Shown here: positions 8,175-16,358 of the stretch, one piece after another | Layout: each line of letters opens with the position of its first letter | Numbering within the stretch: position 1 is the first letter of the stretch | Assembly: GCA_002304425.1 (NCBI GenBank) | Contig: NEUY01000003.1 | Span: forward strand, 1-41,403 | Length of the DNA stretch: 41,403 nucleotides | From: Opitutia bacterium Tous-C10FEB | GTDB taxonomy: Bacteria; Verrucomicrobiota; Verrucomicrobiia; Opitutales; Opitutaceae | Direction of reading: 5' to 3' | Notes under the pieces: generated by a model | What the model saw: only the letters and a program-made list of their open reading frames with translations | What the model was told of the DNA's origin: nothing | The model's database searches: none | Translations under genes and position numbers: made by a program

Positions 8175-9062
8175 TCAGAGCGGCTGACGCTGCTCGCCGG
8201 GCACGACCGGCGCGGGCTTCGCCAAGTCGGTCGGCGCGAAGATACTGACGGGCAACGTTAGCGCCAATGCCGCCGCGGTAATCGTCAGGCGGGTTTTGGC
8301 TCGGGTCAGATGATTGCGGAGATCGATTGATTTAGGCAGCCATTGTTCGCCAATTTTTTTTAAATTAAGAATGGTAATGGTCTTGGTAATCGCGCCCTTA
8401 GTTCCGAGTAGTTCCGCCTGCATGAAGGCTTGAAACTCCGTATCGAGGTGCACGCGAACCCCCGTTAAATCCATCGGCGAGGTACTCTGATCAGTCGGCG
8501 GATACAGCAAAAAGCTATGAGCCGGGCGTCCGCGTACTTTCGCCACCCCCTCATAAATAAAATCGGTCCAATAAAGAAAAGGCATCTGCAAATCAAAGGG
8601 GGTCAGTTCAGAGCCGGCGATGGCTTGCAAGGATTCGTTGGAGGTTAGTGCGGTCGGCTCACCTGCGCCCCCCAACCACTGCCATGTGGTTGGCTGCGGT
8701 CCGCTTTGTAACAACCAGCGTTGTTCACCCGCGGCGGCGGGCAGCGTCAAACGTGAGATGGGGCCGAGGGCATTACGGCCGCCATGCAATTCGCCGATGA
8801 TAGTCCGGTCAGCTCCTTGCCTAGGCATGACGCGCAACTCAAATGCTAACCAATAATAACCACTGATGCCGGCTTGCTGAAACGTCTGGAGGATGCGGGC
8901 GCCCTCGCTTTGATCCGGTCGGCTACCCGAAATGAATTGCGCGGGGGGACGAAAAGCCTCGAGCGGCGCAGCGAGCCCCAGCCGACTGCTGCTGAGCAGC
9001 ACCAAAAAGAAAGCCCGGTATAAAACCGGGCTTAAATAAAACTTAAGGCGTCTTGGCTGCAC
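8175..9062 (-). CDS. Periplasmic LolA-like (outer membrane lipoprotein-sorting-like) protein
   Basis: This exported protein of up to 295 residues has an N-terminal signal (FFLVLLSSSRLGLAAP) followed by a beta-rich body. The C-terminal half has the pattern of LolA/LolB-fold 'outer membrane lipoprotein-sorting protein' relatives: a YEGVAKVRGRPAHSFLLYPP strand pair, a predicted RVHLDTEFQAFMQAELL strand and KIGEQWLPKSIDLRN. The extreme C-terminus has a second hydrophobic stretch (TAAALALTLPVSIF) and a proline-rich tail. The likely start is GTG at 9062, inside the last codons of secG, so the first ~17 codons run through a terminator-like hairpin. A later start would leave too short a signal peptide. 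The function is inferred from fold similarity only. Confidence 0.65.
   Translation of the reverse strand: MQPRRLKFYLSPVLYRAFFLVLLSSSRLGLAAPLEAFRPPAQFISGSRPDQSEGARILQTFQQAGISGYYWLAFELRVMPRQGADRTIIGELHGGRNALGPISRLTLPAAAGEQRWLLQSGPQPTTWQWLGGAGEPTALTSNESLQAIAGSELTPFDLQMPFLYWTDFIYEGVAKVRGRPAHSFLLYPPTDQSTSPMDLTGVRVHLDTEFQAFMQAELLGTKGAITKTITILNLKKIGEQWLPKSIDLRNHLTRAKTRLTITAAALALTLPVSIFAPTDLAKPAPVVPGEQRQPL
9002..9033 (-). terminator. Rho-independent terminator-like hairpin after secG
   Basis: Leftward from the secG stop (9043) lies a perfect 8-bp stem, AAGCCCGG at 9033-9026 and CCGGGCTT at 9018-9011, with a 7-base loop and a T-rich run (TTCTTTTT, 9010-9003) right after it. This is a textbook intrinsic terminator for secG. 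It is unusual because it also lies inside the first codons of the overlapping downstream reading frame. Confidence 0.7.
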
Positions 9063-9405
9063 CCGGCACCGGAGTTACAGGTTTCGCGGGCACAGGGGCA
9101 CTCGTCGCGGCCGGAGCACTGATAACCTGAGGCAGCTTGCTATCAGCAGCCACCACGTGCTTTGACTGATAAATATGGGCCAAATAAAGGGCGAAGCTTA
9201 CCACGAAGAAAATGATCGCTGCTTTAATCGTGGCCCCACTGAGCACGTTACCGGTTTCAGCACCGAAGGTTGATTCCATGCTGCCGCCGCCCATGGCCGC
9301 GCCCATCCCGCCGTCAGTTTTGGCGCGCTGCATGAGAACAACGAGCACCAAGAACAGTGAAGTGATGATCAGAACGAAAGTTAAAATACCGATTAGCAGA
9401 CTCAT
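9043..9405 (-). CDS. secG: Preprotein translocase subunit SecG
   Basis: This 120-residue protein is the small SecG subunit of the SecYEG channel, which aids SecA-driven export. It has the family pattern: a first membrane segment (LLIGILTFVLIITSLFLVLVVLMQ), the conserved loop RAKTDGGMGAAMGGGSMESTFGAETGNVLS, a second membrane segment (KAAIIFFVVSFALYLAHIY) and a variable Ala/Pro-rich tail. The start is ATG at 9405, at the beginning of the first membrane helix; an upstream in-frame ATG at 9447 would add 14 residues not seen in the family. The 3' end overlaps the likely start of the LolA-like gene by 20 bases, and a terminator hairpin follows. Confidence 0.93.
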   Translation of the reverse strand: MSLLIGILTFVLIITSLFLVLVVLMQRAKTDGGMGAAMGGGSMESTFGAETGNVLSGATIKAAIIFFVVSFALYLAHIYQSKHVVAADSKLPQVISAPAATSAPVPAKPVTPVPGAAKTP

Positions 9406-9454
9406 AAAGGGGCAAAAAAACGTCGTCCGAGGGGCTTTGTCAACCAAAGTTCTA

Positions 9455-9495
9455 GCCGAAGCCGGGGGACGCCAGGGGCTCCCGCCAGCTTCAGC
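9455..9495. repeat. Imperfect inverted repeat in the divergent secG upstream region
   Basis: GCCGAAGC at 9455-9462 can pair with GCTTCAGC at 9488-9495 (one mismatch), with additional G-rich/C-rich pairing inside. It lies about 50 bases upstream of secG and 70 bases upstream of the divergent exported-protein gene. It could be a leader structure or an operator. No T-tract follows on either strand, so I do not call it a terminator. Confidence 0.3.
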
Positions 9496-9567
9496 TGATT
9501 GCAGGAATTTGCCAATCGCCCCAAATTAACCACGGTAGTCTGAACGTTACTAGATCGAGCCACCACC

Positions 9568-10119
9568 ATGCAACCCGCGACGCACTTTAGATTCGGTCTC
9601 GCCTTAGCTTTGGCCACCACCGTGCTCAGCGGGGCTACGCTGCCTGCGACTACGAGTACTCCAACCATTCAGACCGCTGATCTCCAGGTGACGATCGATG
9701 TGCCGCCCACGTGGCGCCCTCTGCTTGACGAAGATATCGCCGAAGCCCTCGCAGGACGCTTGATCAGCCTGTTCCATAAACGGGGTTATTCGGGGCGTAT
9801 GGTGCAGCTCAAAGCTGGCACCACGGCCGCCAACGGCGTACCCCAAATTACCATTCGCCTCATCGAATGGCGGATCGGACGCAGCGGCCAAGCCGATTGT
9901 ACTTTAAGTGCCAGCATCCGCAGTCCAGCCGGCGAAAAAGACCTCGGCTTAATAAGCAGTAGCGCGATTTTTTGGCCTCACGCCAGCGGACACTGGGGCC
10001 TCAATCGTTCCTATGATACAACCCATGCTTTAGAAGATGCGGCGGAATCGGCGATGCGGGATTTGTACGGTCGGTTAGTCAAAACCGGCCTTATTCCGAG
10101 CTTAGGCCCTAAAAAGTAA
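9568..10119 (+). CDS. Exported protein of unknown function
   Basis: This 183-residue protein has a clear signal peptide (RFGLALALATTVLSGATLPA) and a compact mixed alpha/beta body. Visible stretches include LQVTIDVPPTWRPLLDEDIAE, ITIRLIEWRIGRSGQADCTLS and a C-terminal helix HALEDAAESAMRDLYGRLVKTG. It probably sits in the periplasm. I do not recognise the family; the arrangement (strands, an outlying I-R-L-x-x-W segment, a final helix) recalls small periplasmic proteins that bind or assemble at the outer membrane, but this is only an impression. It diverges from secG and converges on parB with a 15-base gap, so it is likely transcribed alone. Confidence 0.75.
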   Translation: MQPATHFRFGLALALATTVLSGATLPATTSTPTIQTADLQVTIDVPPTWRPLLDEDIAEALAGRLISLFHKRGYSGRMVQLKAGTTAANGVPQITIRLIEWRIGRSGQADCTLSASIRSPAGEKDLGLISSSAIFWPHASGHWGLNRSYDTTHALEDAAESAMRDLYGRLVKTGLIPSLGPKK

Positions 10120-10134
10120 GCGCAGGCATGGCGC

Positions 10135-11049
10135 TCACAAGCGCACGCCCATTTTTTCGAGCACGCGGGACAGATCATCGTTCCCCTGGTATTCAATCAT
10201 GATGCGCCCGCGCTTCGGCGAATGCTTAAGCGTCGTCCGCGCGCCGAGGTGTGACGTAACTTTTTTCTCAATATCAGACAACGCCGTAGCCGTCGCCGCC
10301 GGCATCTTCCGTTTTTTTCCCGAGCCACCGCCGTGGGTTTGCACTAATTCCTCGAGAGCCCGAACGCTCAAACCTTGCTCTAAAGTGCGTCGGCCAAGCG
10401 CCACCCTTTCGCGAGAATTTTCAACCCCCAGCAACACTTTCGCGTGGCCGACACTGAGTAAGCCTTTGCTGATATACCCTTGCAGTTCAGTTTCCAACCC
10501 CAGTAGCCGCAGTGAATTAGCCACTGAAGCCCGGCCCTTGCCCACGCGTTGCGCCGCGGCATCTTGGGTTAAATCAAAATCTCGAATCAAACTGGCATAA
10601 CCGTGAGCTTCCTCGAGCGCATTCAAATCCGCGCGCTGTAAATTTTCGATCAGCGCCAATGAAGCCGAAGAGGCATCACTAGAAGTCATCACCCGCGCCG
10701 GAATAGTTTTAATTTTTAGCTGCTGAAAAGCCCGCCAACGGCGCTCTCCGGCGATGAGCTGAAATTTATCACCGACGGCCCGCACCACGATCGGCTGCAA
10801 CAAACCCTCCGCCCGGATACTCTCGACTAATTCAGCGAGTGCTTCCGGTAAAAATTCTTTGCGGGGCTGATAGGGATTAGGCTCCACGAGATGAACGGCC
10901 AGTTCACGATAGCCGGGGAGGCCATCAGCTACGGCTACGGGCGCAGCCGGGAGAACGCTGACCGGAGTCGGCGATGATTTAGGTGCAGTGGTCCCACTCG
11001 TGATAAGTGAACCCAAACCGCGGCCGAGTCGTGATTTTGGAATAGCCAT
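10135..11049 (-). CDS. parB: Chromosome partitioning protein ParB
   Basis: This 304-residue ParB/Spo0J protein binds parS sites, hydrolyses CTP and spreads along the origin region. Features in order: the N-terminal ParA-contact motif RLGRGLGSLI (7-16), the CTP-binding box GERRWRA (101-107), the ENLQRADLNALEEA segment (135-148), a helix-turn-helix (about 161-183) and a C-terminal dimerisation region. The parA gene that usually precedes parB is absent; instead a LysM protein ends two bases upstream on the same strand, so the two are co-transcribed. An AGGG sequence about 10 bases before the ATG is a plausible ribosome site. No convincing parS site was found in this window. Confidence 0.95.
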   Translation of the reverse strand: MAIPKSRLGRGLGSLITSGTTAPKSSPTPVSVLPAAPVAVADGLPGYRELAVHLVEPNPYQPRKEFLPEALAELVESIRAEGLLQPIVVRAVGDKFQLIAGERRWRAFQQLKIKTIPARVMTSSDASSASLALIENLQRADLNALEEAHGYASLIRDFDLTQDAAAQRVGKGRASVANSLRLLGLETELQGYISKGLLSVGHAKVLLGVENSRERVALGRRTLEQGLSVRALEELVQTHGGGSGKKRKMPAATATALSDIEKKVTSHLGARTTLKHSPKRGRIMIEYQGNDDLSRVLEKMGVRL

Positions 11050-11051
11050 AA

Positions 11052-11630
11052 TTAATTTCCCTGAGGGATAAAAAGCGTTTGCCCGACGCGGATTCGCGTA
11101 TCATCGGCAATTTTATTAGCGTTGCGCACATCGGCGAGCTTAGCCCCGGTTTTTTTCGCAATGCCGGATAGAGTATCGCCGGCTTGAACCGTATAGTTGA
11201 TGCCCTCCTTGGGGAATTCTTCCGAAAAAGCCGTCTGCACCGCCGGACGCGTCGCTTGGTTCTTAGCCAAAGCATCGATCGCGGCTTGGGTCTGTCGGGC
11301 CAGTCGCTCCATTTGCGCGCTGACGTGATTCAGGGTGTCGCGTTTCTGTTGCGTCAGGCCAGCTTGCAGGCTGCGGTTTATATCCGCCACCGCCTTATTC
11401 AATTGCTCGATCGTCGCATAGCTTTGGTTCGCCGTATTCTGGAGCGAACTATTATCCCGCGTGAGTTGCTCGACTGTCATCGACAACTCCCCCACCCGCT
11501 GCGTGAGCAACAGCATATCCTGACGAAGATTGGCTAATTCCACGCGAACATTGTCCGAGTAATTTTGGCCCCACGCCGCCGTGGTCAGCACGACCAGCCA
11601 ACTGCCCGCTCGTAATAAATTACTACCCAT
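11052..11630 (-). CDS. Exported coiled-coil protein with C-terminal LysM domain
   Basis: From the ATG at 11630 this is a 192-residue protein. It has a signal peptide (LLRAGSWLVVLTTAAWG), a coiled-coil region rich in Q, L and N (VRVELANLRQDMLLLTQRV through the AQMERLARQTQ stretch), and one C-terminal LysM repeat starting YTVQAGDTLSGIAKKTG and ending VGQTLFIPQGN. LysM domains bind the glycan of peptidoglycan, so the protein is likely a periplasmic wall-binding factor. An in-frame extension reaches 11867 but is rich in Cys and Arg and overlaps fmt, so I discard it. It ends two bases before parB, in the place where parA would be expected. Confidence 0.85.
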   Translation of the reverse strand: MGSNLLRAGSWLVVLTTAAWGQNYSDNVRVELANLRQDMLLLTQRVGELSMTVEQLTRDNSSLQNTANQSYATIEQLNKAVADINRSLQAGLTQQKRDTLNHVSAQMERLARQTQAAIDALAKNQATRPAVQTAFSEEFPKEGINYTVQAGDTLSGIAKKTGAKLADVRNANKIADDTRIRVGQTLFIPQGN

Positions 11631-11667
11631 GAGGCTATGTTCGGGAAAACTTTGAAAAAAACAAGCC

Positions 11668-12666
11668 TTAGCCTTTCGACCGCGTAAAGGGCCGCGCGGC
11701 GACAAGCGGCGCCATCGGTTGACTGGGCAACGCCGTCGCTGTCGGCACAGGGAACCCCCGCAGAAATTCCGCCGCTGCCAGCATCTTACCGCCGGGACGC
11801 TGCAGCTGACGCAAACGGAGCAAGCCTTGGCCCGTATCCACGAGGAGCCCATCGGCGTCAGTGCCATACACCACCCCGGCTCCCACTGGCTGGTACGGGG
11901 TTAAATTGCTCACGTCGGCCAAGCCTAATTTAATCAGCTGCCCGTTCAGCAAAACCGTGGAACTGGGCCAGGCCGCCAGACCGTTAATTCGCGCTGCCAA
12001 TACCCGCGCAGGGGCATTAAAATCGAGTGCGCCGTCAGATTTTTCCAGTCGCCGACAAAAAGTTGCCGCCGCTGAATTTTGCTCTGTAAAAATCTGGGTG
12101 CCCGCCAAGATGGCCGGCAATAAGCGCTGCAACAATGCCACACTGGCTTGCGCCAACTTTGCCTCCACCGCGAGCGCGGTATCGAGCGGAGCGATCACCA
12201 CTAATTCCTGCCCCGCAATCGGCCCAGCATCCAATTCTGGCACAATGCGCATGAGGGTGATCCCTGTAGTCGTTTCCCCTGCGGCAATCGCGGTTTGAAT
12301 GGGTGAAGCCCCTCGGTACGCGGGTAAAATCGAGGTATGGAGATTAAGCGTTCCCCCGGTCGGCGTGTTGATAAATTCCGGCCGTAAAATGTGTCCGTAC
12401 GCCATGACCAGCGTAATATCAGGCTGAAATGCGGCTAATTGTTCGCGCTCGAGGCTACCCAATTTAACCGGTTGCCGCACCGGTAAGCCCTGCGCCAGCG
12501 CCCAAGTTTTAATGGCATTGACGGAAATCTTTTGCCCACGGCCCACGGCGCGATCGGGCTGGGTGAAAACTGCCACCACCTCCGCCCAATCCTTCGCTGC
12601 GTTGACCAGCCAGTTCAAGGCGGGCAGCGCCAGGCCATCCGAGCCCATGAAAACAATCCGCCGCAT
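11668..12666 (-). CDS. fmt: Methionyl-tRNA formyltransferase
   Basis: This 332-residue cytoplasmic enzyme transfers a formyl group from 10-formyl-tetrahydrofolate to initiator Met-tRNA. The catalytic triad of the formyltransferase fold is visible as N108 and H110 in LNLHTSILPAYRGASPIQTAI and D146 in PELDAGPI. The C-terminal tRNA-binding domain (about 205-320) contains a typical GAGVVYGTDADGLLVDTGQGLLRLRQLQ stretch, split here only for description. The opening glycine loop is GSDGLALPAL rather than the more common G-T-P-x-F. It starts three bases after der on the same strand, so der-fmt are co-transcribed, probably continuing into the LysM and parB genes. Confidence 0.94.
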   Translation of the reverse strand: MRRIVFMGSDGLALPALNWLVNAAKDWAEVVAVFTQPDRAVGRGQKISVNAIKTWALAQGLPVRQPVKLGSLEREQLAAFQPDITLVMAYGHILRPEFINTPTGGTLNLHTSILPAYRGASPIQTAIAAGETTTGITLMRIVPELDAGPIAGQELVVIAPLDTALAVEAKLAQASVALLQRLLPAILAGTQIFTEQNSAAATFCRRLEKSDGALDFNAPARVLAARINGLAAWPSSTVLLNGQLIKLGLADVSNLTPYQPVGAGVVYGTDADGLLVDTGQGLLRLRQLQRPGGKMLAAAEFLRGFPVPTATALPSQPMAPLVAARPFTRSKG

Positions 12667-12669
12667 AGC

Positions 12670-14154
12670 TTAGTCGTCGAACGTGTCCTCATCCACGCCC
12701 GCGGCCTCGGCTCGCGCCAGATTTTGGCGCTGACCTTTAGCCGCGAGACGATCAGCCACGCTTTGTTTTTTCTTGCCGATGAGATCGAAGTGAATCGGGC
12801 AGCCGTCCAAATCAAATTCCTTAACCAGCCCCGCTTCAAGGTAGCGCCGGTAAGATTCCGTCAAACTCCGTTCTTGGTTACAGAACAATTTCATCCGGAA
12901 GGGACGCGTGCTGGTCTGCGTCGCGTAATAAATCCGGAAACGAATATTATACGTGCTGGGCGGCGGCGTCCGCTCCGCGAGCCGGATAATTGCCGCATTC
13001 AATTTAGCCGTAGGGATCTTCGTATCTAGCCGCCGATTCAGCGCGCGGGCCGACTTGAGCATGCGGGTAATTTCATGACCGGTGAGCGCGGACACAAACA
13101 TCACGGGAGCCCCGGGCGTAAAAAATAATTTCTCGAACATCGCTTTCTCGAAATGCTCGCGAAATTCGCGCTCCGTGGCGAATTTCTCCACCGCCGAATT
13201 CTCCCCGCCGCTGAAAGCCTTGTGCACCAAGTCCCATTTATTAATGACGATCACAATGGGTTTGGCCGCTTTAACGATCTCGCCCGCGATCGATTGATCC
13301 TGCTGCGTGACCCCTTCCATCGCATCCAGCACCATAAAAACAACGTCGGCGCTGTGGATGGCTTCCAACGAGCGCAAGCGGGAGAAATATTCGACCGACG
13401 AAGATAATTTGGTGGCGGCGCGAATGCCTGCGGTGTCGATCAAGCGAAATGGCCACGGTTTTCCTTCCCGGCTAATATAAGTAAAATCAAGCTCGACGGC
13501 GTCGCGCGTCGTGCCCGGTTGATCACTAACAATCAGCCGATCGCTTTTCAGCAGCCGATTGCTGAGAGAGGATTTCCCAACGTTGGGTCGACCAACAAAA
13601 CAAATGCTCAACCGTTCTTTATCGAGTTCCGTCAATTCGGGCATCGGCCCGAGCTCGGCTAAAATTGCGTCCCGCAACTCAGCTTCGCCATTGCCATGCT
13701 CCGCTGACAAGTAGAAGGGTTTGCCGAAGCCCAAACGAAAGAAGCTCGAAACTTCCGAGATTTTTTCCTCACCACTATCCGCCTTATTGGCGACGAGGAG
13801 CACCGTTTTTTTGCTACGGCGCAGTAATTGGGCAATGCGCTCATCAAGCGCGGTAACACCCTCGCGGGCATCGATAACGAAGACGATTACCCCTGCCGCC
13901 TCGATCGCAAAACTGACCTGCAATTCAGAGGCTTTGGTGATCCGCGCCGGCGTATCGCTACCGGTTAAACCGATCCCGCCGGTGTCGAGCAAGGTATAGC
14001 CGCCGTCTTTAACCTCGGCGTTGACCACATCGCGGGTAACCCCGGGCATATCGTGAACGATTGAAATGCGTTTACGGGCCAAGCGATTAAACAGGCGGCT
14101 TTTGCCCACATTAGGGCGGCCTACAATAGCGACAGTGCGCGGAGCGGGAATCAT
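12670..14154 (-). CDS. der: Ribosome biogenesis GTPase Der (EngA)
   Basis: This 494-residue protein has the double-GTPase architecture unique to Der. The first G domain has the P-loop GRPNVGKS at 12-19, DTGG at 57-60 and NKAD at 123-126; the second has GRPNVGKS at 188-195, DTAG and NKWD. A C-terminal KH-like domain (about 385-470) follows, with a basic tail. Der acts in 50S subunit assembly. The divergent ffh starts 90 bases away, so the promoters of both translation-linked genes share this short gap. The C-terminal extension after the KH-like domain is somewhat longer than in E. coli. Confidence 0.96.
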   Translation of the reverse strand: MIPAPRTVAIVGRPNVGKSRLFNRLARKRISIVHDMPGVTRDVVNAEVKDGGYTLLDTGGIGLTGSDTPARITKASELQVSFAIEAAGVIVFVIDAREGVTALDERIAQLLRRSKKTVLLVANKADSGEEKISEVSSFFRLGFGKPFYLSAEHGNGEAELRDAILAELGPMPELTELDKERLSICFVGRPNVGKSSLSNRLLKSDRLIVSDQPGTTRDAVELDFTYISREGKPWPFRLIDTAGIRAATKLSSSVEYFSRLRSLEAIHSADVVFMVLDAMEGVTQQDQSIAGEIVKAAKPIVIVINKWDLVHKAFSGGENSAVEKFATEREFREHFEKAMFEKLFFTPGAPVMFVSALTGHEITRMLKSARALNRRLDTKIPTAKLNAAIIRLAERTPPPSTYNIRFRIYYATQTSTRPFRMKLFCNQERSLTESYRRYLEAGLVKEFDLDGCPIHFDLIGKKKQSVADRLAAKGQRQNLARAEAAGVDEDTFDD

Positions 14155-14244
14155 TGGAGCCAGACCTTCGGGGCGGAGGGGCTCGCTGGCAAGCGATACT
14201 TGCCGCTTGTCGCGGAGCTCGTGATACCTAGATTCCCGCTTCTC

Positions 14245-15588
14245 ATGTTCGCAAGCCTCACTGAAAAACTAACCGGCGCACTCCGCAACCTCCGTGGGGT
14301 CGGCCAATTATCCGAAGCCAACATGGCGGATGCCCTCAAAGAAGTGCGCGCCGCGCTTTTGTCGGCGGATGTCCACTTTAAGGTCGCCCGTGAATTTATC
14401 GACCGCGTCCAGTTGCAATGCACGGGGCAAAATGTCCTTCAATCAGTCACCCCAGGCCAACAGATCATCAAAATTATCAATGATGAACTCGTCCGCTTAT
14501 TGGGCGAAGGTACCACCGAATTAGCGCCGTGCCGCCCGCTTAAAGTACTCATGGTCGGTCTCCATGGTTCGGGTAAAACGACCACCACGGTAAAACTGGG
14601 CAAATTCCTTAAGAAAAAAGGATCCCGACCCTTCGTGGTCGCTTGTGACATTTATCGGCCCGCGGCGATCGATCAGTTGGAGATTCTCGCCCAGCAGGAA
14701 ACGCTCGGCTTTTACGGCGACCGCACTTCGCGGGATGTCACAGCCATCGCCACTCAGGGACTCACCCGCGCGCTCGCACAGGCGGCGGATGTGATTCTTT
14801 TCGATACCGCCGGCCGCCTGCAAATCGATGAAAACTTAATTGCGGAAGTTAAAAAACTCAGCGCGCAGATCCAGCCAGACGAAATTCTCCTCGTTGCCGA
14901 TGGCGCCCTGGGCCAAGAGGCGGTTAATGTAGCGCAAGCGTTTCACGCCGCGCTGACCCTCACCGGACTTGTTTTGACTAAGTTGGATGGCGATGCCCGC
15001 GGCGGTGCGGCCCTCTCCATCAAGTCGGTCACAGGGGTGCCCATAAAATTTATCGGCGTCGGCGAAAAAATGGCGGATCTCGAGGTTTTTTACCCCGAGC
15101 GACTGGCCTCACGTATTCTTGGCATGGGCGACGTGGTTACGCTCGTCGAGAAAGCCCAAGAGAACATTGACCAAGCAGAAGCGGAGCGCATGGCCGAGAA
15201 AATGCGCAAGGCAGACTTCAATCTGGAAGATTTTCTCGCGCAGATGCAGCAGGTTAAAAAAATGGGGTCCATGCAGTCGATCATGGGGCTGATGCCAGGT
15301 ATGAGTGGCGTGCAGCTACCGGATGATTCGGATAAGCAAATGAAGCGGACCGAAGCGATCATTCAATCCATGACGATTCAGGAAAGGCGCAAACCCGGCG
15401 TGTTAAACGGCAATCGCCGCATCCGCATCGCGAAGGGCGCGGGCGTCAAGGTGCTCGAGGTCAATCAACTGCTCAAACAGTTTGAGCAGATGCAGAAGAT
15501 GATGAAAATGATGAAGGGCGGCAATCAGCAGAAGATGATGCGCCAGCTTGAGGCCATGAAAGGTCGGGGTGGTCGGCCCGGCTTTTAA
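14245..15588 (+). CDS. ffh: Signal recognition particle protein Ffh
   Basis: This 447-residue SRP54 protein binds signal sequences on nascent inner-membrane proteins and, with 4.5S RNA and FtsY, brings ribosomes to the translocon. It shows an N-terminal helical domain, a P-loop [11 protein letters not shown] at about 105-115, [21 protein letters not shown], and a methionine-rich M domain with the [11 protein letters not shown] region and a C-terminal [11 protein letters not shown] stretch. The start is ATG at 14245 (MFASLTEKL, the family's usual opening); an in-frame ATG at 14200 would add 15 residues not matching the family. It diverges from der and converges with trpF. Confidence 0.96.
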   Translation: MFASLTEKLTGALRNLRGVGQLSEANMADALKEVRAALLSADVHFKVAREFIDRVQLQCTGQNVLQSVTPGQQIIKIINDELVRLLGEGTTELAPCRPLKVLMVGLHGSGKTTTTVKLGKFLKKKGSRPFVVACDIYRPAAIDQLEILAQQETLGFYGDRTSRDVTAIATQGLTRALAQAADVILFDTAGRLQIDENLIAEVKKLSAQIQPDEILLVADGALGQEAVNVAQAFHAALTLTGLVLTKLDGDARGGAALSIKSVTGVPIKFIGVGEKMADLEVFYPERLASRILGMGDVVTLVEKAQENIDQAEAERMAEKMRKADFNLEDFLAQMQQVKKMGSMQSIMGLMPGMSGVQLPDDSDKQMKRTEAIIQSMTIQERRKPGVLNGNRRIRIAKGAGVKVLEVNQLLKQFEQMQKMMKMMKGGNQQKMMRQLEAMKGRGGRPGF

Positions 15589-15636
15589 ACGAGGCCGCCA
15601 GCGAGGCCGGCCCCAACTCACTGCGGGCAAATTATT

Positions 15637-16287
15637 CTAGTGGGCCGCAGGGCGCATAGCGGCCCTGAGCGCCTGCAATTTAGCGGGGCTTTTGAGGCCG
15701 GGGGCTTGCTCAACCCCGCTATTAACATCGACCCACGTCGTGCCGGTAGCAGTCACCGCGGCTAAAATATTGGTCGGGCCTAGCCCACCCGAAAGGATCC
15801 AGTGTTTAGCCGGATGCGCCTCGCGGTAGGCTTTAAATTGCGCCCAATCACCGGCCTCGCCCGTTCCGCCCATTTTATCCGGATGGTAAGTATCGATTAA
15901 AATAGTCCCAGCAATGGCGAGCAACTCAGGGGGGATGGCCATGGCCGCCGGCAACCGCGGCGCGAGCCAAAGCCGAGCGGCGCCTACGGTATCAGCCCAC
16001 GCCTGCAGCACTGCTGGGGGCGTTTGGGCCGGACAATGAATTTGGAAATGATCGAAGCCGAGTGCTCGCTGCCGCACTAAATCCGTCAGCGTGGGCTCAA
16101 CCGAGACCGCGACTTTTTTGCGCAATGGTAAGCGTTCGCGCATGGCTTCATAGTTAGCAAAAGACACGTAACGCGGCGACGCTGGGTAAAAAATAAACCC
16201 CAAATAATCAGCCCCACTGGCATCAGCCGCCTCGGCATCGACCAAAGAAGTGAGGCCACAGACTTTTAATCTAATGCCGTTAATCAT
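15637..16287 (-). CDS. trpF: Phosphoribosylanthranilate isomerase TrpF
   Basis: This 216-residue (beta/alpha)8 enzyme performs the third step of tryptophan synthesis. Catalytic C10 is in KVCGLT and the acid D132 in LIDTY. The phosphate-binding loops are visible as GGTGEAGDW, LSGGLGPTNI and DVNSGVE. No other trp gene is in the window, so the pathway genes are scattered. It lies about 70 bases downstream of the DegT-type aminotransferase gene on the same strand and faces ffh; whether it shares a transcript with the hem genes is unclear. Confidence 0.95.
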   Translation of the reverse strand: MINGIRLKVCGLTSLVDAEAADASGADYLGFIFYPASPRYVSFANYEAMRERLPLRKKVAVSVEPTLTDLVRQRALGFDHFQIHCPAQTPPAVLQAWADTVGAARLWLAPRLPAAMAIPPELLAIAGTILIDTYHPDKMGGTGEAGDWAQFKAYREAHPAKHWILSGGLGPTNILAAVTATGTTWVDVNSGVEQAPGLKSPAKLQALRAAMRPAAH

Positions 16288-16358
16288 GACGTGGGTGGAT
16301 AAAAAATAGCCGCGAGTGACAGCCAGTTGAGACCCGCCGTGTCAGCGCGACCGTTGGC

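Noticed and set aside
11631-11867. N-terminal extension of the LysM protein frame
   Set aside because: It is Cys/Arg-rich, overlaps fmt, and the signal peptide begins at the ATG at 11630.
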